The notes beneath the pieces are model-generated. The model ran no database searches, had not been told where the DNA came from, and saw only the letters and a program-made list of their open reading frames with translations. The translations under genes and the position numbers were made by a program. Below are positions 13,218 through 23,876 of a stretch of 64,000 bases of DNA, piece after piece (position 1 is the stretch's first letter; every line of letters begins with the position of its first letter). Source of the stretch: Gossypium raimondii (Eukaryota > Streptophyta > Magnoliopsida > Malvales > Malvaceae); the NCBI RefSeq assembly GCF_025698545.1, contig NC_068575.1, positions 61,389,980 to 61,453,979 of the forward strand. The letters run 5' to 3'.

Positions 13218-16200
13218 ATGTTTCGAACTCAACCGTTGGTTTCGGTTTTGCTTTGTTGCTTCACCTTTTGGTTCCACATTTCATTTGGGTACTTGATAAC
13301 GTGCTCGGGGATAGTTCCGACGAGGTACCGGAACGATAAGGTATCGATAACGGATTTTGGCGGCGTCGGTGATGGAAAGACACTCAATACGAAGGCTTTC
13401 CGGGAAGCTATATACCGGATTCAACATCTGAGAAGGAGAGGTGGGACCTTGCTTTATGTGCCTCCTGGGGTGTACTTAACGGAGAGCTTTAATCTTACTA
13501 GTCATATGACTCTTTATTTGGCTAGAGGCGCCGTCATCAAAGCCACTCAGGTACTATCTCAATATCTTTTTCCATTTCTTTGCTAATATTGCTTAATTTT
13601 GCTGTATTTGTTGCTGAAAACTCTGCAATTTGAAGTTATAATTAGGGTGAATTCTGTACTGTTTGGTTGAAGTTTTATCATTGGTTTATAATAATTCCAT
13701 TCTGCTATTTGTTTTTGGATAATGCAAGTTTTAGGCTACGAGCTTAGCAACTTTTTAAGCTTGGTCAATTTTTTTTATTTTAATTCATGTAATCACACCA
13801 ACCTAAAGTTATGCCAAATCATTACTTCAATTTAATCACACAAATGAAAATTGAAAAAATTTTAAACTTCTAAAAATAAAGTGGACGAGGATTAAGTTGA
13901 AAAAGTTACCATATTTTGGGATTAAATGTTGTTTTACCCTTTTTTTTTTTCCATATTTTAGGTTTTGGGACTTATTTTAAAATTTTACATTGCCTAAAGT
14001 ATTACTTACATATTGAAAAGAATCAATCATGGGTTAGATAAATGTTACATTGCCTAAAATATTCGTATTAGGAGAAAACATTCAATATCCAATACTAAAT
14101 AGAATAGAAGTAACACATCATTATCTTGTAAAAAGACAATTAATATTGTTAAGTAAATCTTAATTCAATTGATATATATTATTATTATTAATATAGGATG
14201 ATATGAATTGGAATGTGTTGTAATAAGAACATTGTAGATATGTCAATTTTAATGAGACTTGTTGTATTGGCTCAGCCAGGGTGGTGGTGTTGAAATTTCG
14301 GGGTAAAGATCTCTCTTTTTGAACCATGGGGGTCCATGCATTTTAAAGAAGACAGATAGTAATTAATTAATGAGGAGAAATAAACATTGTGGGTCTCCGT
14401 AGTACGGTGGCATGTGCATGCCACTGAGACCAGACAGATAGATAGCTGGCAACCATTGTTGTCCAACTTAGTGCTCTATCTAGATCAATGTAATGCTGTC
14501 ACTCTTGTTACAGTGTTAAAAGATTCTTAATTGAAGTGGACGATGTTCATATGTTTCTCTTCTTGAAAGATCGTATCTTTATATCGGTATTTGAAAATGT
14601 TTAGTAAACGAGCACCGGGGACGTAATTCATGGATCTTCATGTTGTTATTATGTTGTGATGAGGTAAAAGAATAAATTACATTTTATTCTTTTTATTTAA
14701 AATGAGTAAAACAGTATCTGTAGGTTAGTTCAAAGAGTAAACTAAAATATGATTCATTTTACTATTAAAAATTGATATGGCTGATAGAATAAGTACAACA
14801 TGTGTATTTTATGATTTTTTTAATAAAAAGCTCAATTTACGTTTTAATCTAGCATACAAGAATTAGTTTATTTATTTTTGAGTAGATGGAACAAAATATA
14901 ATTTAACTTCTGGTATAAAGATATTTATAGTACTTTTACAGTTGTGATTATCTTGAGCTAAGTTGAAATCCAGTAGCGACATATGATTTTGTTGGGATCT
15001 TATGGTTCTTACGTTAGGACACATGGACATGGCCATTGGTTGCTCCTTTACCATCTTATGGAAGGGGAAGGGAACGCCCTGGAGGAAGATACATGAGCTT
15101 CATTCATGGAGATGGATTACGAGATGTGGTGATCACCGGTACATCTGCGAATAATCGCTCTGATAGCCTGAAACATTATACGGTTAATCGTCTCGAATCA
15201 CTTTAATGATCTGATAAAACAACATGATTTATTTGTCGTGGATCTTCTTCAACAGGTGAGAATGGCACAATTGATGGTCAAGGAGGTATCTGGTGGAACA
15301 TGTGGAGACAGGGAAATCTCCAGTTTACAAGACCAAATCTTGTTGAATTTATGAATTCCAGAGGCATTATTATTTCCAATGTGATTTTTAAAAATTCACC
15401 TTTTTGGAACATTCACCCTGTTTATTGCAGGTAACGCAATAATATGGAACATTCAGATTGTTGCAACTTTGTTAGCTGTTGTGTTTTAATCCCTTGTGAG
15501 AATTTCAAGTTTAGAACCATAACTTGTGTAGTGGTTTTTTTACAGCAATGTTGTTATTCGATATGTTACCATCCTGGCTCCGACCGACTCGCCGAACACC
15601 GATGGGATTGATCCAGGTAAGAACCGAAAGCAATTTTACTCGTTGCATTCATCTTGCTTAGGGTTTCATTTTTATTCACAAGCAAGCACTAGAGCAGGCT
15701 TGTTTATGTTCAAGTTCATGCCATTGTGCAACATTCAAACACCCAGAGGAAAAACTGAAACAATAGGGATAGGTTTTTCCTCGGTTCAGTTTCGGGTTCG
15801 TAACTTTATTGGAATCTAGGTACCGCAACTTCTTGAAATCTTTCAATCATTAACTTTGTTTGCTATCATGCATTATTTGCACAGATTCAAGCTCCAATGT
15901 TTGCATAGAAGACTCATTCATTTCAACCGGAGATGATCTTGTTGCTGTAAAAAGTGGATGGGACGAATACGGGATTGCTTACGGACGTCCCAGCTCTCAC
16001 ATCACCATCCGACGAGTAACAGGGTCATCCCCATTTGCCGGTATCGCAGTGGGAAGCGAAACCTCCGGCGGAGTGGAGCACGTCTTGGCCGAGAACATAG
16101 TTATTTACAACTCCGGTATCGGTGTTAACATCAAGACCAACATTGGCAGGGGAGGGTTCATAAAGAACATCACAGTATCTCAAGTGTTCATGGAGAACGT

Positions 16201-16525
16201 AAGAACCGGTATCAAAATCACAGGCGACACCGGCGATCACCCCGATAACCAGTTCAATCCGAACGCTCTCCCATATGTAAAGGGCGTTACGTTGAAGAAC
16301 ATTTGGGGTGTTAAAGTACAGAAAGCTGGTTCAATACAAGGCCTGAAAAACGCCCCTTTCACCAACATCTGTCTTTCGAAGATTAACCTCCACGGCATGA
16401 CCGGACCGAGATCTCCTCCGTGGAAGTGCTCCGATGTAAGTGGAGCTGCAATCGAGGTAAGCCCATCGCCATGTGCTCAGCTCAGCAGCCCACAACAGAG
16501 TGGTTCTTGCGCCAACCATTTCTAA
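13218..16525 (+). CDS. Polygalacturonase-like GH28 pectin hydrolase
   Basis: Five exons, 13218-13550, 15018-15138, 15256-15430, 15546-15616 and 15885-16525, join in frame to 446 residues with GT-AG introns. An N-terminal hydrophobic signal peptide (about 1-24) sends it to the cell wall, where GH28 enzymes cut homogalacturonan. The right-handed beta-helix family is clear from KVSITDFGGVGDGKTLNTKAF, the catalytic aspartate motifs NTDG (227-230) and GDD (249-251), and HPVYCSNVVI. It matches the Arabidopsis At3g16850-type clade closely, including CIEDSFISTGDDLVAVKSGW and the C-terminal PRSPPWKCSDVSG. The usual GHG histidine is replaced (SPFAGIAVGSE, 282-292), and the RIK motif reads RTGIK; this is a clade trait as far as I recall, not a lesion. 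The first intron is long (about 1.47 kb) and holds a repeat. Confidence 0.93.
14660..14890. repeat. Fold-back repeat in polygalacturonase intron 1
   Basis: This segment carries the paired phrases 'ttactattaaaaattgatatggc' and 'gctcaatttacgttttaatctag', typical of a short non-autonomous repeat also seen at 39540-39840, 45640-45915 and 55390-55620. It lies wholly in the intron and should be spliced out. Confidence 0.4.
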
Positions 16526-16737
16526 GGAGTCATCCATATATAAATATAGTTTCCCACTGCGTTTTCAACCCTTTAAACAACAATATTTCTGAATTTTAAG
16601 CCTCTATTATTCTTTAATTTTCATATAAAGTAGTTCTTTTCCCAGACATATGCGACAATAAAGTACAGCAAAATACCCTAAAAAGCTTATATTATATGCA
16701 TAGGCATGATTAATATTTAATCACGTGTTAATTATCC

Positions 16738-17607
16738 TCAAAAATGGATAAAAAATTTGGTTAATCTCTTCAAGGAGCCACCCACGTGCTCTTCTACTTT
16801 ACCACTTTTGTCCTCTCTGTTATGGTGACGGTGGTGATGGTAGCGGCCGTGTTGATGGTGATAGTGGTGGTGCTGCTGCTGATGCTGATGCTGATGCTGA
16901 TCGTCACCAAGATAATGTACGTGGACGTGGTGATGAGTCTTCATGAAATCTACTGGCACCTTGGACTCGGCACCGCCACCGGGAAACTCGGACCAACTCG
17001 CTTGGACCTGGCGAACGGAGCGGCGTAACTCCGGTTCAAAACGTGTTCTCTCGTCGGACAGTATCATATCATCGCCGTATGAAATATAGCGCTTCTTGTG
17101 GAACCGTGAGTTCAAAGGCCGGAACCTTTGGTGGTACCGTGAGAAGTACCGGTTAACGGGACGAAAACTGGTACTCTCCAAAGGAACAGAGACCACGTCG
17201 GAGTCGGTTTCCGGGACATCACCGTGCTTGAAATAAACTAATTTGGCGGCGGGTTCGGACCCGGGTCTATCTCCAGAGAGAAGGGTAGTGATTGTTGTGG
17301 TTCTCGGGTCGGAATCGGGTACATTCGAGATAGTATCTTGGGCGGTGGCGCCAAGTTCCGGTTCAACTGTCAAAAAACGGGCCTGAGACAAGGTGAACAC
17401 AAAGAAAATAACCATTAACATAACAGTAAATGGAGCCATTTTTCTTTTCTTATGAAATATATTTAAAAAAGAAACAGGAAACTCGGCCCATCTCGCCTGG
17501 ACCTGGCGAACGGAGCGGCGTAACTCCGGTTCAACTGTCAAAAAGCGGGCCTGAGACAAGGTGAACACAAGGAAAAGAACCATTAACATAACAGTAAATG
17601 GAGTCAT
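16738..17607 (-). CDS. Secreted histidine-rich protein with partially duplicated N-terminus
   Basis: One uninterrupted 289-codon frame. I do not recognise the family. A hydrophobic signal peptide (MTPFTVMLMVLFLVFTLSQA) starts at 17607, and a nearly identical one (MAPFTVMLMV, residues 57 on) starts at 17439. The mature part has a basic middle (RFHKKRYISYGDDMILS) and a C-terminal His-rich tract of nearly 30 residues (about 233-262, HQHQHQQQHHH and HHHRHH), suggesting metal binding; that is inference. Residues 26-44 repeat the later VEPELRRSVRQVQ/SEFP segment, and residues 45-56 translate what was the 5' UTR of the second copy. A TATA box at 17676-17684 sits correctly for a transcript containing the first ATG. 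The original gene probably began at 17439. Translation from 17607 would yield a protein with an internal second signal-like hydrophobic segment. Confidence 0.75.
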   Translation of the reverse strand: MTPFTVMLMVLFLVFTLSQARFLTVEPELRRSVRQVQARWAEFPVSFLNIFHKKRKMAPFTVMLMVIFFVFTLSQARFLTVEPELGATAQDTISNVPDSDPRTTTITTLLSGDRPGSEPAAKLVYFKHGDVPETDSDVVSVPLESTSFRPVNRYFSRYHQRFRPLNSRFHKKRYISYGDDMILSDERTRFEPELRRSVRQVQASWSEFPGGGAESKVPVDFMKTHHHVHVHYLGDDQHQHQHQQQHHHYHHQHGRYHHHRHHNREDKSGKVEEHVGGSLKRLTKFFIHF

Positions 17608-17675
17608 TTTTTCTTATGAAGATTTTTTTAAAAAAAAGTGAAGGGATTTGATTAAAGAAAAAGAAACGGGGGATT

Positions 17676-17684
17676 ATTTATATA
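17676..17684 (-). promoter_or_regulatory. TATA box of the His-rich protein gene
   Basis: On the minus strand the sequence reads TATATAAAT, about 70 bases before the ATG at 17607. No comparable TATA box precedes the second ATG at 17439 within the duplicated unit. Confidence 0.55.
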
Positions 17685-17797
17685 AAGGATTGAGTTATGG
17701 AGTCGGGTTGGGGGCAGAACTGGTGGTTTTGACTGGGCAAGGAGCTGTACTGGTTACAGGCCTTATTTTGGAGAAAAAAAGGACCAAAAACAATATT

Positions 17798-18273
17798 CGA
17801 TTCTTTCTTCAATTTGGGAATCGATTCACAACAACTCTTTTTTTTTTTTTCATATTTTCATATAAATTGATTTTGCATATAATAGAAATAAAAAAAATAC
17901 GGGTTCGGTTTATCTTTTTTGAGATAGTTTTTCATTAGTATACCTATAAGAAAAATAGGTATATATTGCATCATTTCTAGAATTTTGATATTCGATATAA
18001 GGATTCATTTATCAACAGTCAACCTCATTTGTTAGAATAGCTTCCATTGAGTCTCTGCACCTATCATTTCCTTTTTTTATTATTCTCGCTTGTTGAACCT
18101 TTGTTCATGTTCATTTTTGTAAAATAATAAAATAATAAGATTTGGCTCAGGATTGCCCATTTTTCATTCTAGGATTTCTCTGAATTTGAAAGTTACCACT
18201 TAATAAATTTCCATACCAAGGCTCAATCCAATTAAGTCCGTAGCGTCTACCAATTTTGCCATATCCCCTTTTG
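17798..18273 (-). other. Nuclear plastid DNA insertion (NUPT): trnL-UAA 5' exon and group I intron
   Basis: Read on the minus strand, 18268-18234 is the 35-base 5' exon of plastid trnL-UAA (starting GGGGATATGG, then AGACGCTACGGACTT). It is followed directly by the intron start AATTGGATTGAGCCTTGGTATGG and recognisable intron blocks (AAATTCAGAGAAA, AAAATGGGCAATCCTGAGCC, GGTGCAGAGACTCAATGGAAG). The final recognisable intron block ends near 17800 (GATTCCCAAATTGAAG, AAAGAATCGAATATT). The 3' exon is absent, so no tRNA can be made. GGCGAAATTGG has become GGCAAAATTGG, a CpG-type decay change expected after nuclear insertion. Endpoints are accurate to perhaps 10 bases. Confidence 0.88.
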
Positions 18274-18299
18274 TGCCTTGAGATTAGGATCTCATTAAG

Positions 18300-19599
18300 A
18301 TGCCCCTCCTTTCCCCTTTCTCCTTTCTCCTTTCTCCCTCCTTCCCCCGCTTTTCTTTCAGCATATTTTGGTTTTTGAAGGGAATATGGCACAATGTGAC
18401 AAAATGCAAAAATGCAAAAATACAAAAAATGGTTAAATTTAATCCCACACGACAATCCTTTTGCATTTGAATATCCAATTTTCCTTTCACTCAAAAAAAC
18501 TTTCTTGACTTTTCATTTTTCATTTTATTATATGAGATCTGACTAATTGGGAATTTATATCACACATGGGCAACTTGGGCTTATCCAAGCTGTCCGTACC
18601 TAATACATGTAGTCTATCATGCTTTCATTTACGTTCAAATTTGAAGATTTGTTCGAAAAATAAAAAATTTAAATAAAAATATAAATTTTAAAAAAGGTTT
18701 AGATAAAATATTAAACTTCTTTTTTAAACAGGCCGAGTCCTGGGCAAAATTCTTTCAGCCTGAGCTCAACTTGACTCAAATCACATGTCTATTTTTTTCT
18801 ATTTTTAATTTGTTAAGAAATATTTATTTTAATATTTTTAGTGTATTTGATGTATTATATTTTAAAGATTCTTTTTTATATAAATAAATCATCTAAAAGA
18901 ATTATTACGATCGAGTTGGGCTTGAATAAAATTGTAGATCTATTTTTTAAATCGAGTCGAACTTAAACCTAAAAAGTAATCTAAAATTTTAGACCGATCT
19001 AACTCAAACCTGAATCAACTTGACTCAAGATCAAGTTTAGTCCCATTTACCGCATTGAGTGGCTTTCACTTTTTCTTTAATATTTTTTTACATACAAATT
19101 GAATGGATTTAAAATTTATCAAAAAGTTATTGAAGAATAAACGAAATTTTGAGTTGTATGATGGAAATAAAATTGGTTAATAATATATAGGTAAAATGTA
19201 GGAGATGAATGATTATAAGATTCATTTGAACTACTCCCATTTATTGGTCTTTATCAAATATCAAGCCCCGTCTTCCTCCTTTATATTGACAGCTAGCGAA
19301 GTCTCATTCGGTCGTCTTACAAGGAACTCAATGCTCAAAGCTTTAAATATTGGTCAGAAAAAAAGTCAGATGGCAAACTTGCTAAAACATAAATTTAAAT
19401 ATTATTCGAAAAAATAATTATAAATATTTAAAAGGAAGTTGAATTGTTAAAAAATAAATTTAAAATGTGTTTATTTTAAGAAAAATAATATTTTCTTGCC
19501 AGAAAGATCAGACTTGGGCTAACAAATTTAGGGTGTAATAGTATACTTTAAAAATAATATTTAAAATGTGTTTAGTGGTTGTTTTTGCTCAACTGGAAT
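18300..19599. other. Spacer with pyrimidine tract and degenerate repeat
   Basis: A C/T tract with a repeated CCTTTCTC unit lies at 18305-18358. About 18640-19070 resembles the repeat at 50734-51268, with phrases such as GGGCAAAATTC, CCGAGTCC and GAGTTGGGCTTG. No gene is supported. Confidence 0.5.
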
Positions 19600-19972
19600 T
19601 AAATAATATACTTTAAAAAATCTGAATTAAAATCATGCAAAGTCAGGCGGCAAGAGAAAGCGGCTTAGGGAGGGCGACAAAGGAAGTCAGGCGAAGGGAA
19701 GATGATCCTCGGAACGTTGGCGACATGGCGGTGGATAGAGAAGAAGAGGCCCCGGTCACCTTTAAGGATAAGCTTATTACAATTGAGAGCCAATGGGGAG
19801 CGAGAGTGCAGCATACACCACGTCTGGCTAACATGGCTGCGGATCATATGGCGTCGGTGAGTGCAGAGGAACCTGTGGGATTGCTAGTATTCGACACACC
19901 GCCTGGCTCGGTGCCGGTACTTTTACTCAAAGATAGGAAGACTGTTTCTTTTTCCAATCCAAAAAAAAACCA
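19600..19972 (+). mobile_element. Internally deleted LINE remnant (ORF1 start joined to RNase H end)
   Basis: From 19635 one frame reads GRATKEVRRREDDP ... DREEEAPVTFKDKLI, the conserved region near the N-terminus of plant LINE ORF1 (the gag-like protein with a DUF4283/zinc-knuckle arrangement). It then passes without a break into QWGARVQHTPRLANMAADHMA and VFDTPPGSVPVLLLKD, the C-terminal RNase H region of ORF2. All of reverse transcriptase, endonuclease and the zinc knuckles are missing. An A9 run at 19963-19971 may be the 3' tail. This is a dead, non-autonomous derivative; the junction is near 19775. Confidence 0.7.
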
Positions 19973-20358
19973 AGTCTTTATAAGAGGTTGGGGTTATCGA
20001 GTTGAATATCTTAAGGTATTTTACACATTGCTCCTTTCCTATAAGAATTTAAGTAATAGCAATTATAATATCATTTGAATACGACAATATAAGATTTGTT
20101 TTCTAAGTATGCGTTAAGCCAAATACCCAATAAATCAGAATCAACGAGAATTTCCGTGGATTCTTTCCTAGAATAATATGAACCTCAAGAAAAAACGCCA
20201 AATCAGACCCACAAATCCCGAAAGAAACCACATTTTGTTTTCCCTTTTGGATAACTTTATTAAAATTTTATATTTGATGTATTGAAGGTGTATAATTCTC
20301 TGCATAATCACTAATTAGCCTAGTGAGTTGCCTCGCTTTTCCTTTGAATTGAAGAAAA

Positions 20359-21806
20359 ATGTCCTCGCAAGGTCTTTCGCATAATCGAAAAGAGATTTTA
20401 AAGGAGATGGTAAACAAAACAGGCCAAGGTTCATCACTCGAAACGATGACCGTCGAGTAAGAGGTCCTTGTCCAAATCAATGCCACGGAGCAACACTGTC
20501 TTTGAAGGAAATTTTAAGGATGCCCGTCGGTCTGATGATGGGAAACAACAACAACAACAACATGGGGTTGACAGAAAAAGTGGTGTTATCAGATGGTAGA
20601 GTTTGCGCTCTAAAAAGGTTTCAGAATGATGGAGCGTGAGTTCGGCAGGAGAGTCGAGAGATTGGCTCATGTTTGCAACAACAGCGACTATCTCGTCCCC
20701 ATCACTGCTTACTTATATCCCAAGAGGATCAAGCTTGTTCTTTGTGACTATACCCTATGGGAAGCTTAGCTGACTTGCTTTCAAGTCAGTTTTTCGTTAA
20801 CTTCGTAATGGTTTTAGAGGGGTTAAATTTTACTTTTAGAAAGTTGTGGATTTTGTTTCTGAATTTTAATTTGATCAATTTTAATCTTTATAACACTAAC
20901 AATTAAATCTATTTGGTTAAATTCAATTACTAGTCTTGTAACATGTGTATAATTGTAGGTTTAGTTTATATTCTTCAATTGAATTATTTTAAGTTTTATA
21001 CTTTCCGAATTTTGAAATTTAAAATTTGACACAAAATAACATTGTTAATCCATTGATTGAATTTTTAGTGAGTAACATATTGAAATAACAAGCGACACAT
21101 ATAGTAATATGTTTGTCACATCACATTGAATTTAATAATAATTATCATTTGGTGAGGACTAAAATTTTAAAATTTAAAAAGTATAGGGACTAAAAATAAC
21201 CAAATTAAAATATAGAGATTAAATCTACAACCTTTTTCCAAGATACAAAGGCTAGTAACAAAATTTAACCAAATATTAATTTTTTAAGAATATTCAAACA
21301 ATATTTCTTTTGATTAAGCAAGGTGGGAGGCGTGGCCAAACTGCCTTAAATTGGAACCAACGTCTGCGAATTATTATTTGCATTGCACGAGCAATCGATT
21401 TCATCCATGCACAGCTCTCTCCGAATGATCAAAACAACATTAGAATGAACGTTCGTGGAAACATAAAATCCTCCAACATCATCGCAACCGACTTCACGGC
21501 TCGGTTATCGGATTACGGCTTCCTCCAGCTGACCGATCATTGCACGGAAGGTTCCGATCATCAAGGTCATGTGAGCCAAAAAAACAGGAGTGAGTAAGCC
21601 AGGTCATGTAATGTTTTTACGTGCCGCCAAGGTAATGATAAGACAAGGTAAAATTATGTTTTTTGAATTTGATGCCCGAGGAATAGATCGGAAGCAAGCT
21701 TTGATGGTTTTGGACATTAATTGCGTTGTCTTGTACGAATATGTTGCCGGAGGACAGGCCTGCAATCGGGCAAATCTTGATCATGAATCTTAGTGATGTC
21801 CTATGA
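20359..21806 (+). pseudogene. LRR receptor-like kinase pseudogene (inactive-kinase type, subfamily III)
   Basis: Kinase-domain pieces occur in order in changing frames: LSLKEILRMPVGLM, VVLSDGRVCALKRFQ (ATP-site lysine present), EFGRRVERLAHVCNN, YPKRIKLVLCDY, NWNQRLRIIICIARAIDFIH, VRGNIKSSNIIATDF, ARLSDYGFLQL, then GIDRKQALMVLDI and TNMLPEDRPAIGQILIMNL before a stop at 21806. HRD is RGN and DFG is DYG, as in catalytically inactive LRR-III receptor kinases. The extracellular LRRs and transmembrane helix are not seen. At least three frame changes, a missing activation-loop-to-APE section and a MITE insertion (20821-21270) show it is dead. An (AAC)6 run lies at about 20541-20560. The left boundary is uncertain. 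Confidence 0.8.
20821..21270. mobile_element. MITE inserted in the receptor-kinase pseudogene
   Basis: The left end begins GGTTAAATTTTACTTTTAG and the right end is its imperfect complement, ending AAAATTTAACC, with the inner arms also pairing (TTTTAATTTGATCAATTTTAAT against the complement of ATAACCAAATTAAAATA). The span is about 450 bases with no coding capacity. It separates two recognisable kinase blocks of the pseudogene, so it inserted into or beside it. The target duplication was not resolved. Confidence 0.65.
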
Positions 21807-23800
21807 GATAAGTTGTTTGTTTGTCTTAAAAGACATCAAAGGTTGGTTTCCATCTTGGCCTGAAGTTCTTTCTATCGCATTAGATAACGTTGGATGGTTA
21901 ATATAATCCATCATTTTTCAATGAATAAATTCAATATTTTTTTAATGAAATATAATAACGGAATAAACTTAAATAATAACATAATTACATCTAAAATGAT
22001 AAATACTTTTACTATTATATCATCACCTGTTATTTGATTAGATAATATCACACAATAAAAATTTATTAAGTTCATTGCATCTATAATTCAATGATGAAAG
22101 AGAAATGCGGATTTCGCCTATTGGCCATTGCCTAACATTTATTGGAAGAATCGGAATCTGTACGGTCAAACAAAGTTAAAAAAGGTTCCCCACGTGTGTT
22201 TTGCGTAGAGTTTGCGGGTGACATAAGATTGGAGGAGCACGTGACTGACAGCTGTCTGTCTGAAATTTAAAAACAAAACCCGTAGCTGCCAATTAAGTTC
22301 TCACACGTCTACCATGTCTCTCTTAACAATCTCCTTTCCTCTTCCCATCATCCTCTGATGAACTGACACGTGGATAATTATTTGTGGGACCCACCTCCAT
22401 ATTATTGCCACTGCAGTTCACCCTTCTTTCCTACCAGGTACGTAATGTTCTCACGTGCACGGGGTTTTTGCCGACTTGGAGAAGGAACGCATGCATCCAC
22501 TAGTTTACCGTCAGACAAGATATTTTTGTTGCCTTTATTTTTACTTAATAGTCTAATATTATCAGGGATAATATATGTTTTGGACCCTGACATGGTAATT
22601 AAGTTTATTTTGGTACTGAAATGTGGCAATTGGATCCTTTTTTATTCTTGAACTTGGTTTTTGTGCAGTTTTAATGATGTGACCGGTGTTATTGAAATAG
22701 CAATAGATTGGATAAAAAATGGATCAGTATATTAGTTCAAATAACAGGGTTGAATCGATTGAATCAAAAACTGTTTGAAATCGATAAAAATTAGAAACTA
22801 AGAAAAAATCAATAGTTGAATAAGGTGAATCGATTTAATAAAAAATTATAAATTTTAATTATTATTGGTCTAACAATTAAATTGATCAAACCAACTGAAT
22901 TAAAAACTAGTAATGTTATCAATTTAATGATTATAATACTGTATGTTACACACTCCCATGAATTTCACGTAGTAACAGCATGTTCTACCATTGGAATTGC
23001 CAAATTGTTCAAAGTATATCCAATCGATACTGTATTTATTTGTTCTTTTTTAATTACTATGATTGTTTTGGTTGATTACACGTTAAAAGATCAATTTTAT
23101 AATCCTTCCAATAGCCATGCATTAGTTTAATTACCATGACAGTGTTCTTTATCACATATAAAGTCGTCTTTGTTTTTATAAATATTGGTAATTAAGATTA
23201 CGTGCCATTCTTTTAAAAATTTCGCTTATAAAAATCTATATATACAATATTATTTATGTTTGTCGTATTTTATAGTATAAAATTGTATCTTATTTTACGA
23301 AAATTAGCAAACAATGTCAACATTGTAACATATATTTTATTAAGCATATAACTACATTTTGGGTTGTGTGAAAATGCATATTTAAGTTTGACTTTCATCG
23401 AGCTTACCAGATTGATTAGAAACAAAGCTAAAATTTAAGTTGGCTAGATTAGATGTTTCTATTTGTCGGTATGAACGTTAAGGTATCATAATATAATAAA
23501 TACTTATAGAAATGTTGCAAGGACTGTTAATATCTGCTCAGGTCAATGAATATGTTCACACTTCACATTAATTAATCTCCACATTATTAAACTCTACTAC
23601 ATATTATAGTTCATATTTCAGAGTTAGGGTTCCTTTTGACTTTTTGTTGTGATTATTTGGTTAAATGCTAGCTGGAAATTTATTATATAGTTGTTGTTGG
23701 TTTTTATTTAATTAAGATCTTTGAAAAGATTGAATTTGTGGTTGAATATATATTATGTATGTGTGTGTTTGAAAGGTGGGTCTATATGTCACTGTTCAGG
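21807..23800. other. Spacer with a G-box-rich, promoter-like patch
   Basis: Four perfect CACGTG G-boxes occur at 22191, 22238, 22367 and 22452 in relatively GC-rich sequence, but no gene starts nearby. The rest is AT-rich spacer; about 22560-22670 resembles half of the long-inverted-repeat MITE at 44082-44557. Confidence 0.5.
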
Positions 23801-23808
23801 TATAAATA
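23801..23808 (+). promoter_or_regulatory. TATA box of the I9 inhibitor gene
   Basis: TATAAATA, 69 bases before the ATG at 23877, gives a short 5' UTR of about 40-45 bases. Its presence argues that the small gene is a complete unit and not the 5' end of a broken subtilase. Confidence 0.65.
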
Positions 23809-23876
23809 CCTACCATAATGAGCTTGGAAAATGCAAAAACTGACCAACCCAAACCTGGAAAAAAAGAATAGTGGCA

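Noticed and set aside
16786-17028. Plus-strand open frame of 80 codons rich in Val and Met
   Set aside because: It is the antisense of the His-rich tract of the minus-strand gene; His codons read backwards give Val/Met runs.
18147-18494. Minus-strand frames of 68-115 codons
   Set aside because: They run through the plastid trnL fragment and a C/T tract; neither has protein similarity I can see.
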